In this document: piece by piece, positions 46,973 to 58,662 of the stretch
How positions within the stretch are numbered: position 1 is the first letter of the stretch
Layout: every line of letters starts with the position of its first letter
Assembly: GCA_024336345.1 (NCBI GenBank)
Contig: JANFOG010000003.1
Location: forward strand, 3,292,501 to 3,356,500
Source of the DNA: Mariannaea sp. PMI_226
Taxonomy: Eukaryota; Ascomycota; Sordariomycetes; Hypocreales; Nectriaceae
Direction of reading: 5' to 3'
Length of the DNA stretch: 64,000 nucleotides
The notes under the pieces: model-generated
What the model was told of the DNA's origin: nothing
The model's database searches: none
Seen by the model: the letters and a program-made list of their open reading frames with translations, nothing else
Translations under genes and position numbers: made by a program

Positions 46973-47674
46973 CTAGGGAGAGCTCGCGCATTGCTTCGTC
47001 AACGTGATATCATCGGCGAGAACAGCGATAAAATCGTATTCTCCGTTGCATGAAACGTCAACTTGAACATTAACGTTATCTGCGCCAGCAGTGGTCCAGC
47101 TGCCACTGCTGCTGTCCCAGCTGCCATAGAAAGCACCACCAGGATCGGAGCTACCGGAGGCGACAACTTGGCCGCCCACGCGACCATACCAAGTGCAGCC
47201 GAAGGAGGAGCCGGAGAACCAGGGACTCCAGGTTTTCACAGTGTAGAAGAAGCTCAACTGATACGTGCCGGGCTCGACGTGAGGCAAAGTCTGGACCACA
47301 GAACCACCACCTTCCGAGTAGGTTTGGAAATATCTAAAAAAAGATTTATCATTTAGCACAAAGTCAACTACAAATCGCGAGGAATAGAAAACGCACGCTG
47401 AAGTGTCACTATTGTGGCCATCAGCTCCATCAAAAGAGCCGGAGTAAACAGCCCAGGGGGACCCGGCATCGTCTTCAAAACTAGGGTTGACGACGATTTG
47501 TTCGTTGCTGCAGGAAGGGGCAGTCGATGTTGGGGCGGCAGTCGAGGTCGTAGAAGCGACTGTGGTCGATGTTGCTACGGTTGTCGTTGTCAAGGGTCTG
47601 CAAGGACCGGCATTGGCTCCGCAGATGCTGAGGGCAGCAACTGCAAGAGCAGCGAAAATCTTGGGAGGAGCCAT
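46973..47674 (-). CDS. secreted jelly-roll / CBM-like domain protein
   Basis: Minus-strand exons 47674-47397 and 47333-46973 encode 212 aa. The 63-bp intron (donor GTGCGT, acceptor TTTTTTTAG) is 3n and stop-free; its removal restores TSAYFQTYSEGGG, while retention would insert 21 residues in the middle of the domain. The start gives a signal peptide (MAPPKIFAALAVAALSICGANA). A Ser/Thr/Ala-rich linker (about residues 28-55, a likely O-glycosylated stalk) follows. Residues ~57-212 form one domain beginning with IVVNPSFEDD and ending with DDITLTKQC, the hallmark layout of fungal galactose-binding-like CBM_4_9-type modules; Trp/Tyr residues (WSPWF, CTWYG) could line a sugar-binding face. It is probably a cell-wall or extracellular sugar-binding protein; no catalytic domain is present. 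Confidence 0.82.
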   Translation of the reverse strand: MAPPKIFAALAVAALSICGANAGPCRPLTTTTVATSTTVASTTSTAAPTSTAPSCSNEQIVVNPSFEDDAGSPWAVYSGSFDGADGHNSDTSACVFYSSRFVVDFVLNDKSFFRYFQTYSEGGGSVVQTLPHVEPGTYQLSFFYTVKTWSPWFSGSSFGCTWYGRVGGQVVASGSSDPGGAFYGSWDSSSGSWTTAGADNVNVQVDVSCNGEYDFIAVLADDITLTKQCASSP

Positions 47675-50361
47675 GGTATGACAAGGTGGGAACGAGGGCG
47701 TGAATTAATGTGAAGATGTACTGAATAGAGACGTATAAATTAACGAGTGGCGTAAAGCAGTGCAAGAACTGTTCGAGGAGGGAAAACGAGTGGCATCAAT
47801 CAGAGCTGGGGTGATCGATGAAGAAAAAGAAGAGAAAGAGACCTTCGCCCCCGTTCTTTCAGCAGGTATTTAAATCAACCGATCATTTTTAATGCAAAAA
47901 GAAGCAGGGCCTGGTAGCGATGTGAAAACGGCCCTTAGAGCGTTGCCTCAACCGTTGTCATTACTATCCAAGGGTGTTGTGTGCAGACTATTGAAGCCAC
48001 CGGAGGCTAGAAGCAATAGCTTGTCGCGCTAAGTACCGATTCTGATGAACATCTTCTTGTGGATAAAGACGGGGAATTGTCTATTGGTGGGCTCCCTGTA
48101 GACGTACCCCCTTTGTAAATCCATCAGGTACCATTCAGGGTTTATTGCTCATCATGGAAGCTGAAGAACTCCGTTCGCGCGTACATGAATACGAAAGTAC
48201 GGTGGTTTGTCAATGGAGTCTTATCCGTACTTCATAGATATTATTAGAGATCAAATCGATACCAGGGGATTCATCATGTGGGTTTATTAATTAAGGTTCT
48301 TTTTTTGGGTCATCCAGGCCCATTTAGTATCGTATTTCTTACTGAAGTAGCCTGCTCATTGATCTTGTTAGGAAATGTTTATCTGGGCAAGCTATAGATC
48401 TCCTCTATTTTATGCTTAGAAGTCTAGAATCGGCATGAGGTACGTGAGGTATTCTTGAGACACACTCAGAAGTCGAGGCGTTGTGGCGTCGTGGGGTACC
48501 TTACTTTCTAAGGGATATTAACCGGATACACGCCTAGATGAATATTGTCTTTATCGTTGTGGTCTCTTTTTTCCTTCCCCTTCTTTGCAAATCTCCCATA
48601 GCCCGATCCTTACTGTACCTTACTGTATCTATCACCTTGTTATCTGTTACCTGGTTGTAGCGGCGAGGTCCTGGCAAAGAGATCTAGACTTCTGTACTTT
48701 CAACTCCTCAGTGTCGACGAAGACGTCCCTTTGGATTTTTTACATGCGTGACTGTGAAAGATTGGGTGGCATCGAGGCTATACGGAGTAGTGGCATGATA
48801 TTCTTAGCGCCCAGCACATATTACGCATGACCTAGGTTACCCCTCAGCTTACCGTTAGACTATGGCTTGCCCAAGTCAGAGCCTCAGCCCCTTTATTCCC
48901 GCCAGCGTCATGATGGATAATTTTGTCACAGTCTATCACCTCTAACATGCCATATCCTTTCTCACACGGAGAAGCAATGACTGATCTGCGTGGTTTATCC
49001 TAGGATACAAACACCAGAAAACAAACAATTGTTTATTGACTAGACCAAGACATCGGCAACATTTCTCTGTACCAGAAGGAAACAGATCTGAGATGCTGAG
49101 CACATTTGTGTGCAATGTATTAAATAAATCATATTGAGTCGGGCTTTGCTAGCTAGATTAGGCCCAATGCAACGCCACTTATCACACATTGCATGCTTAA
49201 AACGAGTGGCATTGCTGAGCTTGCCTACATGTATGCTGTGCCTGGAGTCCCGGAACACCTGTAGAAACGACTTAAACGGCCGTATCGCTGTGAATGCTCC
49301 TGGCAGCGCTTAAGTTCAGAACAAGAGATGGCATCATGGTGTAGCAGGGGAATGTGGCATGATCTCATTTCCAATATTCACCGAACCTCATCGACGGCAC
49401 CATCTTTAGCAACCCCTTGCCTAGCAAGATGCTAGCAATATCTTGCACAGTCAAGGCAACAAAACTGAATATTATTTTGTCCTGAAGTCGCTAGATTCGC
49501 TACTGAATGTTTAGCAATGTGGATAAACGTGTGTTCCGTCGTATGTGGGAGTCCTTTCGTAATTTCTCCGAGTACATATTTCTTTCCCAGTATTCAATCA
49601 GTCAGTCGTTATTCGTGCTTTCAAAGGAGCCGAGCCAATTTTCTTTTATTTTCTTTATTTTTTGCACCGAGTGACTAGTTTATACACGCATACGCGGTCT
49701 AACAGTTCCTCAACTGTTGCCAAATTCCAGCATCGTCATTATTAGCAGGTAGGATAAGAATCTCGTCTATCTCCATATCACCTAAGAAGCTTTTAGTAAA
49801 AGAATGAAAGAACAATACCATGAGTCAGTCAACACTATTCAACTGGATATTCCGCAATGACGAAATTGGGGCGCGAAATTGACAGGCCAACTCCACAGCT
49901 GGAAAGAAAGGTAAATGGAGCACTATCGATGGATTACTATGTAAGTGTATCAACTCCGAATCCACAACATACGGAGGCAGATAGATGCCAGCCAAAAAGA
50001 TTTCATGCACACAATTTATCACCAGGACCTCACCCACTGAATGCAAGTTCCTTGTGTTTCAGGCTGTGCAAATGCAAATCGCCCAGTCACTAGCCGAGCT
50101 CTAACACCGCCGAGATACCTTAGGTGATCATCAAGCAATGTCACAGATGATGCCTGTTGTTAGATATGAATGTCTAAGAAGGGCAGTGGAAGACCAAGAA
50201 AGAATGTATTGTGTGCGCTCAAACGCCAACCTAAAGACGCGAGTCTTCTGATATCCGACACTGAAAACAATCCCCTGCCCCCTCCCTTCCCCCTCGAATA
50301 AACATTATAAAGCTAAGTCGGGCCACAAGACCAAAGTTAAGTCATATCAGCTCGAGTGTGT
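47675..50361. other. 2.7-kb intergenic region
   Basis: Promoter of the CBM-like gene at the left and 3' flank of UBC6 at the right. Includes a TACGGAGTA word (48781-48789). Open frames are short and without recognisable features. Confidence 0.45.
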
Positions 50362-51292
50362 CTATGACGAGCCATGCACATCCCCACCTACCAATCTAGC
50401 AATCAAGACATATATGAAAATGATGCTACCGGCCACGAGGAGCTTATTACGATATATCCATCCTGTTCCAGCTTCCCGTTGTTGAACTACGGCATCGACA
50501 ACAGCCTGAGCTTGATGGCCACTACCTGATGCAGCAATGCCCAGCTGTGGCCGACAGGAGGCAGCGTTGTCGATATCCAACCGAGTGCCAGTTACGGGGT
50601 CAATCTTGTTCTTCTTGACCCATTCCCAATTCTCAGCATCAACTTCGGGCCACTCTGCTCGGAATTTGGCGCCGCCGTCACCAGCCTTGACATTTCCCTT
50701 CATGGCAGGGTTGGCCTTCACGTGGGATCCGTTGCCCGTTGAGTTCCACCATCTTGATCGTGAAGCAAGGTATCGCCGCTCCGTCTCAGTACTAGAAACA
50801 GAGCCAGTCGTCATTTCCTCGCTGGTCATGAAGGAAAGGAGGCCGATAAGAATTGTCGAAACTTCCCATGCGGGGTTGAATGACTTGGGGTGAAAATCTG
50901 AAATTGAAAGGCAAAGCCGGGTGGAAGGCTGAAAGCGGCCGGATGGGGTATGCATGCGAATGGCGGGTGGCGCAAACGGGTAGTTCGGGGGAAATATCAG
51001 GGTTCCCCAATACTGACCACCATCATACGGAGTGTCTTCGGGACCGGTGATGATATAATGCCATCTAAATTAACAAGTGTTAGTTCTAGTTATACGTCTT
51101 GAAAAGTGCAAGGCGATCGTACTCGAGAATGTTAGATTCGGAGGGGTGGGCGGTGATGTAAGGCGGAGGGTTTTCTGAAATGGACTTGTATTCGCGAGTC
51201 AACTGAAGACAGTGAAGTATTAGCAAGATAGTTGCAAGAGCAATGTGTGTTTCAGGAATACGGACTCGCTTGTGGGCGGCTTTGCTGGCCAT
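50362..51292 (-). CDS. UBC6: ubiquitin-conjugating enzyme E2 6 (ERAD), UBC6
   Basis: Minus-strand exons 51292-51266, 51202-51123 and 51064-50362 encode 269 aa. The N-terminus rebuilds to MASKAAHKR-LTREYK, the expected Ubc6 start, across a 63-bp intron with weak donor GTCCGT, branch GCTAATA and acceptor TTCAG. This intron is 3n and stop-free; retained, it adds 21 largely hydrophobic residues. The second intron (58 bp, GTACGA) is ordinary. The UBC domain has LTREYK, ENPPPYI, GPEDTPYDGGQYWG, FPPNYPFAPP and active-site Cys87 in RLCLSISDFHP, the same residue number as in yeast Ubc6. A charged linker leads to a C-terminal tail anchor (about 245-262, LLVAGSIIFIYVLIARLV). The enzyme sits on the cytosolic face of the ER and ubiquitinates misfolded proteins with Doa10-type ligases. 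It shares a divergent promoter with SAM50. Confidence 0.95.
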
Positions 51293-51852
51293 TGTGGTGA
51301 TTGTCAAAACAGACTGTTGAGGAGGCGATCAAAGGACGAGGGATGTGACCAGATCGCTGGTCGCGTGAGGATTGCGGACAGTGGAAGATTGATGGACCGA
51401 TACCGGCAGAAAATGACACACAAGGATAAAGACGAGAAAAGAAAGAGTAAGGAAAGAAAAATCAGTGCGAGATGCTCGCTCGGTGGAGTCGATAAAGCCC
51501 CAAGTCAAGAGTCGGTTTGCGAAAGATGGAAGGAGGAAGCCTGTGTCTTTGGATTGCGCAGGGCAGGGAACGACGACATCATTTCTTTGGGGGGGAGGGA
51601 CTGCGCAAACGGCCTGACGCAAGCCACGCGTGGCTGAAATGAGTTTGCATGTGAGCATCAGAATAAATGGGTCCCTTCCACGACAGTCATAGCGGCATGC
51701 GCCACACAACACAGACAAGGAAACACGAGGAGCTGCCGTTATTGACGGTGAGGACGTGCCGTGCTGAAGCTGGGATTAGTCGAACCACCTCCAACAAATT
51801 CCGTAGTCACGTTTGAACGAGCAACGGCAGCCATTTTGTCGAATTAGCGACA
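51293..51852. promoter_or_regulatory. divergent promoter between UBC6 and SAM50
   Basis: 560 bp separate the two start codons, so both genes are probably transcribed from this segment. No TATA box is obvious for either gene, as usual for housekeeping promoters. Purine-rich (51415-51465 on the plus strand, AAAGAAAGAGTAAGG-like) and pyrimidine tracts are present. Confidence 0.6.
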
Positions 51853-53599
51853 ATGGCTTCGTTATCAAGCTCCGCAGTAGCCGCAGTGAGTACATTGAGC
51901 TTCCCCATAGCTAGCTGTCTGACCATTACTGATGATACTCATCAGAGCCCAGACCCCGTCCGCAAGCTCCATGCCGATACTTCATCGTTGCTCCATGAGG
52001 CCGAATCGAAGCCCGAGTTCCGACATGAGCAGGAGGAGGCTAGACAACGGCGGATGGCCAATGTGGTATGCTGCACACAGTTCGGATATACACTTTCTGT
52101 CACTGACTCTCAAATAGATTGGCGACCAGATGGCTGCGCCTATGACCGTCAACGAGATTCGACTCCATGGCGCCACCAATACTCGGACTGACTTCCTTGA
52201 CCCTATCATCCATCCTCTTGTTTCCAATAATGCAAATTCCGATTCTACCATTGGTGATGTAGTAGGAAAGCTTCGCATCATCAGCGCAAAGCTTGATGGT
52301 CTTCGTGTGTCCTTCCACAATGACACTCTTGGTGCTATTTCATGGACTAACCAATAAATAGAAATATTCCAACCCCAGCCTGAAGTATTTCTCGCATCCG
52401 CTCAACAGACGGACCCCTCGAGCTCCCCGACCGATGTAAATATCGACATCCGTGTGCGAGAACTTTCCCGCTTCAAGCTCCAGACTGGTACAGATGTTGG
52501 AAATGGCGAGGGTTCAGCATATGGCTCATTACTCTGGCGCAATATGTTTGGCGGTGCTGAGATGCTAACCCTCAACGCCAAAGCCGGTACACGCACCCGC
52601 TCTGCCTACAGCGCCAACCTGAGTGCCCCTTTCAAGAGTAATCCGGACCTAAGGATATCCCTGGAGGGCTTGGCATCGGCCGCTGAGAAGCCTTGGGCAT
52701 CTCACGAGGAGGTTCTCAAGGGGGGCACTTTCCGATTCTCATGGTTGAATAGCGAGCGAGATAGCCAATCTGTGGAATATTCGGGAGTTTGGCGACAGAT
52801 CACAAGCTTGGCAACCGGGGCAAGCCCAACAGTGCGAGCTGATGCGGGAGACTCAATCAAAAGCTCTGTCAAGCATGCATTTTACCGAGAGCGCCGTGAT
52901 AACCCACAGCTCCCCCAAAGCGGCTACATGTTGCGTTCTGGTTTCGAGGTTGCCGGTCTTGGACCCCTTGGTGGAGATGTTGCCTTCTCAAAGGGTGAGG
53001 TCGAGGTTGGAGGCGCAGTTCCCATTGGTATCCCGGGTTGCCCTCATCGGACTGGCATCTCGATTGGTGGAGGTCTAAGACTGGGAGCCCTCTGCCCATT
53101 ACCTCTTGGTTATGATTTTGGTGGCAAGATCCGCCCGAGCCGTTTGAACGACCGCTTCCAGCTTGGTGGACCTACGGACGTGCGTGGCTTCAAGCTCGGC
53201 GGATTAGGACCACATGATGGCCAGGACTCCGTTGGAGGTGATGTCTTCGCTGCAGGCAGTGTGAATATGCTCCTTCCTGTGCCTTACAAAGGCCCCGATT
53301 CAGGTTTGCGCTTCCAACTCTTCGCAAATGGAGGGCGCCTCGTTGCCCTGAATAACAAGACCAAGCCAGCCAAGGATGGCAGCGTCCGGACACTTGATGC
53401 CTCAACTGTCGGGAGGGGCATGGTTGGCGCTGTTGGTGAGCTCTTCAATGGTCTGCCGAGCCTGTCAGCTGGTATGGGACTCGTCTATGCACACCCCGTT
53501 GCCAGGTTTGAGTTGAACTTCAGCTTGCCCTTGGTGATGCGTCGAGGGGAAGCCTCAACCAAGGGCCTACAGGTTGGAGTGGGCATTAACTTTTTGTAA
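51853..53599 (+). CDS. SAM50: SAM50/TOB55, mitochondrial outer-membrane beta-barrel assembly
   Basis: Exons 51853-51885, 51946-52065, 52118-52304 and 52362-53599 encode 525 aa, close to other fungal Sam50 proteins. Introns are 60, 52 and 57 bp (donors GTGAGT, GTATGC, GTGTGT); the first is 3n and stop-free, so retention would insert 20 residues near the N-terminus. The N-terminal ~120 residues hold a single POTRA-type domain (VNEIRLHGATNTRTDFLD). The rest is a 16-stranded-barrel-like Bac_surface_Ag domain with alternating polar/hydrophobic strands, the conserved loop-6 motif VRGF (387-390) within GGPTDVRGFKLGG, and the C-terminal beta-signal-like end LQVGVGINFL. Sam50 is the core of the SAM/TOB complex that inserts beta-barrel proteins such as Tom40 and porin into the mitochondrial outer membrane. 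Essential in yeast. No presequence, as expected. Confidence 0.96.
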
Positions 53600-53914
53600 G
53601 ACATATATATGTAGAACATTTGTCAGATATGGTTTGGAGTAGAGATACCAGTATTTACTATGTGCATGATTCTCCTCTGTCGGAAGCGAACGCACAAGTG
53701 CTTTATACTACGTTGATATGTAACGTCGAACCTCATCTCACTATTTTGCTTGGCTACTGGTCCTCGGAGATAAAATTATTCATAGAGTTCGTTCGTAGAT
53801 TAAAGGGCTTTTCAATTTTGTCGATGAAGTATGGATTATAGCGAGCCAAGTATATAATATCATCGCCTAGGCATGGCAGGCTTTGATTCTTAGATGATTA
53901 GACACCTGTTTCAA

Positions 53915-53930
53915 ATATATATATATATAT
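53915..53930. repeat. (AT)8 microsatellite
   Basis: Sixteen bases of alternating A and T in the 3' flank of SAM50. Confidence 0.8.
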
Positions 53931-55710
53931 GAAAAAGAATGAAAAGAAAAGGAAAAAAAATGCACGAAATGCTTCTACGCAAGATGAATAGATTCTGATG
54001 CCGAGTGCCTGCCTCTTTCAAGTCAGGTTACCCTAGAGTTTATTGACACATGGATCAGTGAGTTGAGTCTTTGTTCCTTACATCAATCACGTCGGCCATA
54101 AAATTGCAGGACGTAGTTTAATTAGTGCCCCATGAGCTCGTCAGTTGACCTTTTTGGTTCTTGTAAAGTTATTATAGTCTAGCACGGTTATACAGGGTCG
54201 TGGTTGTGGATTGATGGTTGGCATCTCCGTGCAATAGAAACCTACAGGCATTACGAAGCGAGGGCTATCAATTAGGCGGCCTGACCATATGCTTCCTTAA
54301 GACAGTGTCTTACGCTGGCCCATATGCAACTACACGATCACTAGATCCCTAACCAGCTGAAAGCGAGGCGTCCAGTGTTCATCCATAACTCGAGCTAGTG
54401 CGGAAAGAGGTTCAACTCCATGGCCGCATTGACTTATACGTATAGAATCAAAGCTAGCCTGCTGTGGTCCAGGAGACTTTTGCATGCAAGGGAGGAAAAC
54501 AAACATATCTCTCTTGGGCTTTGAGAGAAGAACCGATTATATTGAGAGTGGGAATCAAAGTTAACTACGTTGCGTGCATTGATTGAGGACACATAGGTAG
54601 GATCCATTGAGAAGTGCCTTGAAAAGTCAACAGTGGAAGCGAGCGTTAGAGGTTGACACTTGTGGCCCACGTCATATCGACCGTCCCATCAATAAGGGGA
54701 TTAGCAACCAGGGGTTCAATCACGGCAAAAATAGAGGGATTGGCGAATACGGAAGTGCCAAGATCGAGGCTCTCTCGTTCCTCCCGATTTCATAGCAGAC
54801 ATATTGGCAGCAAGAGATGCCCAATTACTGTGTCTGCTTGCTGGCTTCCTTTCGGGTTGCTGATATGAACCGTCCACCCGACAGATCACTCCCTCAGCCC
54901 TGATCTTTGGCAAGGGTTGCGGAGCGGACTTGTGATGAGATGGGGTGGATCGGTACAGTAGCTGGCGGAGCCGCGGAGGATGTGGATCAGAATCAATTTC
55001 CCGTCACAGGAAAGATCCACGGATACAGAGTCCCTTGAGTACGAAACAGATACAGTCAGTAGTATGCAGTGAAGAAGGTAGGAAGAATCATCCTTTGATT
55101 TCTTTCTCTGCTTGGGAGGGGGGTGAGCGCCAGGAATGACGGGTTTCTATTTGGCTTTTACTATCTTTGATTAATTTGTACTTATGTAAATACGGTCAGC
55201 ATCCTGTAAAGTGAAGTTGAGTAGGTAGACTGGCTAAACAATTTATCTCTTGAGCTGAGGATAGTGAATCGCCACCGTACATATTGTGTATGAGGTACCT
55301 ACTCCGTAATATTCTCCCGTTTGAACACCATCTGGATGTAAGGTAATCAACTAAGACGCTCACTGTAGGTATGGTGAGCGCGTGTGGGTGTGGTGTATGT
55401 GGGATTTCCCCGATGGCGGGAGAGAACCCTTTCCCATTTGCTGGCTCGGTACTAGAAACAACGGGAGGTACGTACTTAGCTCGCTTAGAAGTCTGCGTGC
55501 TAGCAAATGAGTGAGGAACCTGCCTGTGGATGCATTCTACTAGGTATGGAGAGTACATTTTGGTAAGCTATGAACATAGCGCACGCCACCAAGGTTAGGA
55601 TGCATGTACCTTATGTGCTTACCTACTTTTTAGTACCTCCTGTACGGACAGTAATGCACAATACGGCATAGCACATTGTCCGGATCATTGACTACCCGTG
55701 CCTACCATCT

Positions 55711-55754
55711 GTACGTGTGGTCCTTTGCATGTGGGTTCACCCAAAGGCACGTAC
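55711..55754. repeat. imperfect stem-loop
   Basis: GTACGTG..CCTTTG (55711-55727) faces CAAAGG-CACGTAC (55742-55754); a 4-base bulge (TGGT) interrupts the left arm. The arms total about 13 paired bases round a ~14-base loop. Function unknown. Confidence 0.55.
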
Positions 55755-58618
55755 TCGTGTTGCTCACGTGCTTGGTGAAATTGGCATGATGAAGGAGCTC
55801 CTTGAACGATATAATCGATTGAGTTGAGGATATCTTAATGTGAAAGGACGCTGGCTGAGGACCAATAGGGCCTGCACTGGAGCCTAAAGAGCATGACGAC
55901 GATTTTGAGGGGTTTTGTTGTCAAGGATACTCGTTTTCCACCGCTTGTTGCGTAAAGTGCTCTGATTGATGATGCATCTTGAACCCTGACTCGTCCCAGA
56001 CAACTCAGGATTTGCAGACCATGTCATGTCGCAATCGGATCTCGATTAGGCCGACGCATCGTTGATTGGCTAGACCACTGCTGCTCCAGCTGCGTTACTC
56101 TCGCGTTGTTCAAGACAATTGAACTGGCCTTCAAGGCTTTTGAAAATATCATAGCACATGTCTCCTGACATGATGCCGCTTGAGATCAATATTTCTTGGT
56201 TTTTGGCATGCAACCAGAGTGTATATGTATACAATGGTGGACTGCCTATTCTGTCCATGATTGCGTTTGAGGTTGCGTAATTGCACATGTGGTTTCATGA
56301 ATTACGTATAATATCAGTTCACCAGTCTTCAAAGCAATAAACTTATTGTGATGATGTGCAGGTGCGCGGGATGTTTTGGAGTAAGGGGTGATTAAAACCT
56401 TTGGAATGGGGCCTTTCAGTACAAAACACCAAACAAGTAGTACGCGGTACAGGCCACGAGCTACAAAAAATACTTAAGTAGTTACTGTAGGACAATCATC
56501 AATATTGGTGAGCATTGTTTTAAAACCATCATCAAATTTTTGACCATACACACGACTTGACGGTGTAGCGAATAATTACGTAGTTCATTATTCCATACCA
56601 TAAGCGCTGTCGATTTGCCAAACCTAACTCACACCTGGACAGATGTGAGTGTTGAGTGTGATCTGACTGGCCTGCTCGCTTCCCCCCCATTCAGGAGAGT
56701 GAGCGGCCGCCATGCGCATATGCTGCCTCTTCAAGCACACACCCATCACTCATCATAGCTTAAGGGCGTGCCACTACGCAGTAGCCCCGGAGCGGGCTGA
56801 CGGGTTTGTGGGCGGGCTGTCGGGTTCCTCGAAGACCCCGAATGCGACAGGGAACGTTCCCCCGAAATTTCAAGGTTTTCAGCCATGCGGGCAAACGCTA
56901 AAGTGGACGAATAGAACGTGCCCCTTTTTGACCCTGACCCATGCAATGGACACGGGAATCTTTGATTGAAACGAGCCGATTGGATACTGCCGATCAATGG
57001 CTTGGCTTTTGGGGAATGTCATGAGTGCTTGGGGGGAAACAGTTTTGTCGATGGAGGCGAACACAGAGCGTTTCCATGGTGCGAAGTGAGGTGAAGTGTC
57101 ATTGAGTGGCCTCGTCTTGCCAACACGATGTAAAGATGGTTCTGACAGAAGATGGGAGTCATAACTATAATCACCTTTCTTTTCTTTTACCTTTTTTATC
57201 TCTAATTACCGACAGGAAACTCTGTTTACAGCCGCTAGGTAGTTCTGAATGCCACCTACCTAGGTCCCTATTGAGGGGCGATAATTCATACATGAACAAA
57301 AATGATCAAGAAGATTGAGCAACCAACCTAATCGTTTGCAATACGTATTTTCTTGGCATGAGTACGAATTACTGGAGCAATAAATATTCATATTGTATAC
57401 TTTGTGCGTCAGCTACTCCATACTTGGCCCAGTAACTGCCAACTGGGTAATTATTAGGATGATTAGGCTTCTTCATGAGCTCGGATTCGTCTCGGATTCG
57501 CTTTAGGCTCAAAATTTCAAGTGACACGGGAGCGCCCAAGTTTGCTGTGTAGGGACCCCCAGGGTCAGGGCGGGTGCGGGTCTGACCGGATCAGAAAGCG
57601 GACATGCCACGTCCAAGCCATGTCTTGGCTTTTGCACGGGATTATCTCTGCATGGCTTGCAGTTTTGAATGTGGGTTTATCCCCGACAAGAAACAAGAAA
57701 CTGCAGTAGAAACTAGAGACAGTAGAAGTGGGTGAGTCAACACAAACACCGTTTTATGACAACCAAAAGAAAACAAGGTCATGAGGGAGTCACAACGGGT
57801 ATGCCGAATCTGCATATGTCTTTTTTATGTGAGACAAGAGCAAGGCGCAGCCCAGAGATAACACATGAAGCATAGTAGGCACCAGGAACAGAGATATTCA
57901 TCAAGCCGGATGATGAGGTGTAGTTGAGTGTAAGTCGTCCAAGTTGATTGCCTTGTTCCTCTTGCTCTGATCCCGGCGACTCTGTCATTCGTCAAGGCTA
58001 CAGTCATTACTGTGTAGATAGAGTACTTATTAGTGTGGTGGTTTGGGAGTAGGTTGGCTGATGTAAGACACCGTCCATCAAGACACAGGCCCAAGCCTTG
58101 TGCGAACTGCTTTATGCTACATAGTAGGTAGAGGGAGGCGGAAGACTGTTGCGTTCATTCGTTCTCTGTCACACGTGCTGTACGAAAAATGTCCCGGATG
58201 AGTGCTTCAAGTCTCTAGCATTTGAATGATGTAGAAAGAGAGAAATGCACTCTCCATCACTTGTTTATTGATCTGTATCTCAAGCCAATAAAAAAAAAAT
58301 CACATTAAATACTCCGCAGATATCGATAAGTTACGACTCAATCTTAAATCACCACGGTAGTCGCGAACCCTCATGCGCGTATCGTCGGTGAAGGATTCAG
58401 GGTGTGAGATGGGGGGTGGATTAATTACCGATACAAAGAAGGAAAAATCGAAGTCAAAACGCAACGTCGCTTGAATCTCCAACCTATGATTAGCTTGACT
58501 CAAAAAAAACTCCCCGGCATAATCCCGTAGGTCTTCGTCATCACTTGCTGTTTCGCCCTGAACCTGTCTTGGCTATTTTTCTAATTCTAATTCTTTATCT
58601 GACTTCAGGTACCCAGTT

Positions 58619-58662
58619 GGCGGGTCGGGGTCTTTTAAGACTGCGAAAGACCCGGGAACCCG
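58619..58662. repeat. G+C-rich stem-loop
   Basis: CGGGT..GGGTCTTT on the left pairs with AAAGACCC..ACCCG on the right, with small internal mismatches and a loop of about 10 bases (TAAGACTGCG). Similar GTCGGGTTCC wording occurs near 56818 in the same gene-free region. Confidence 0.55.
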
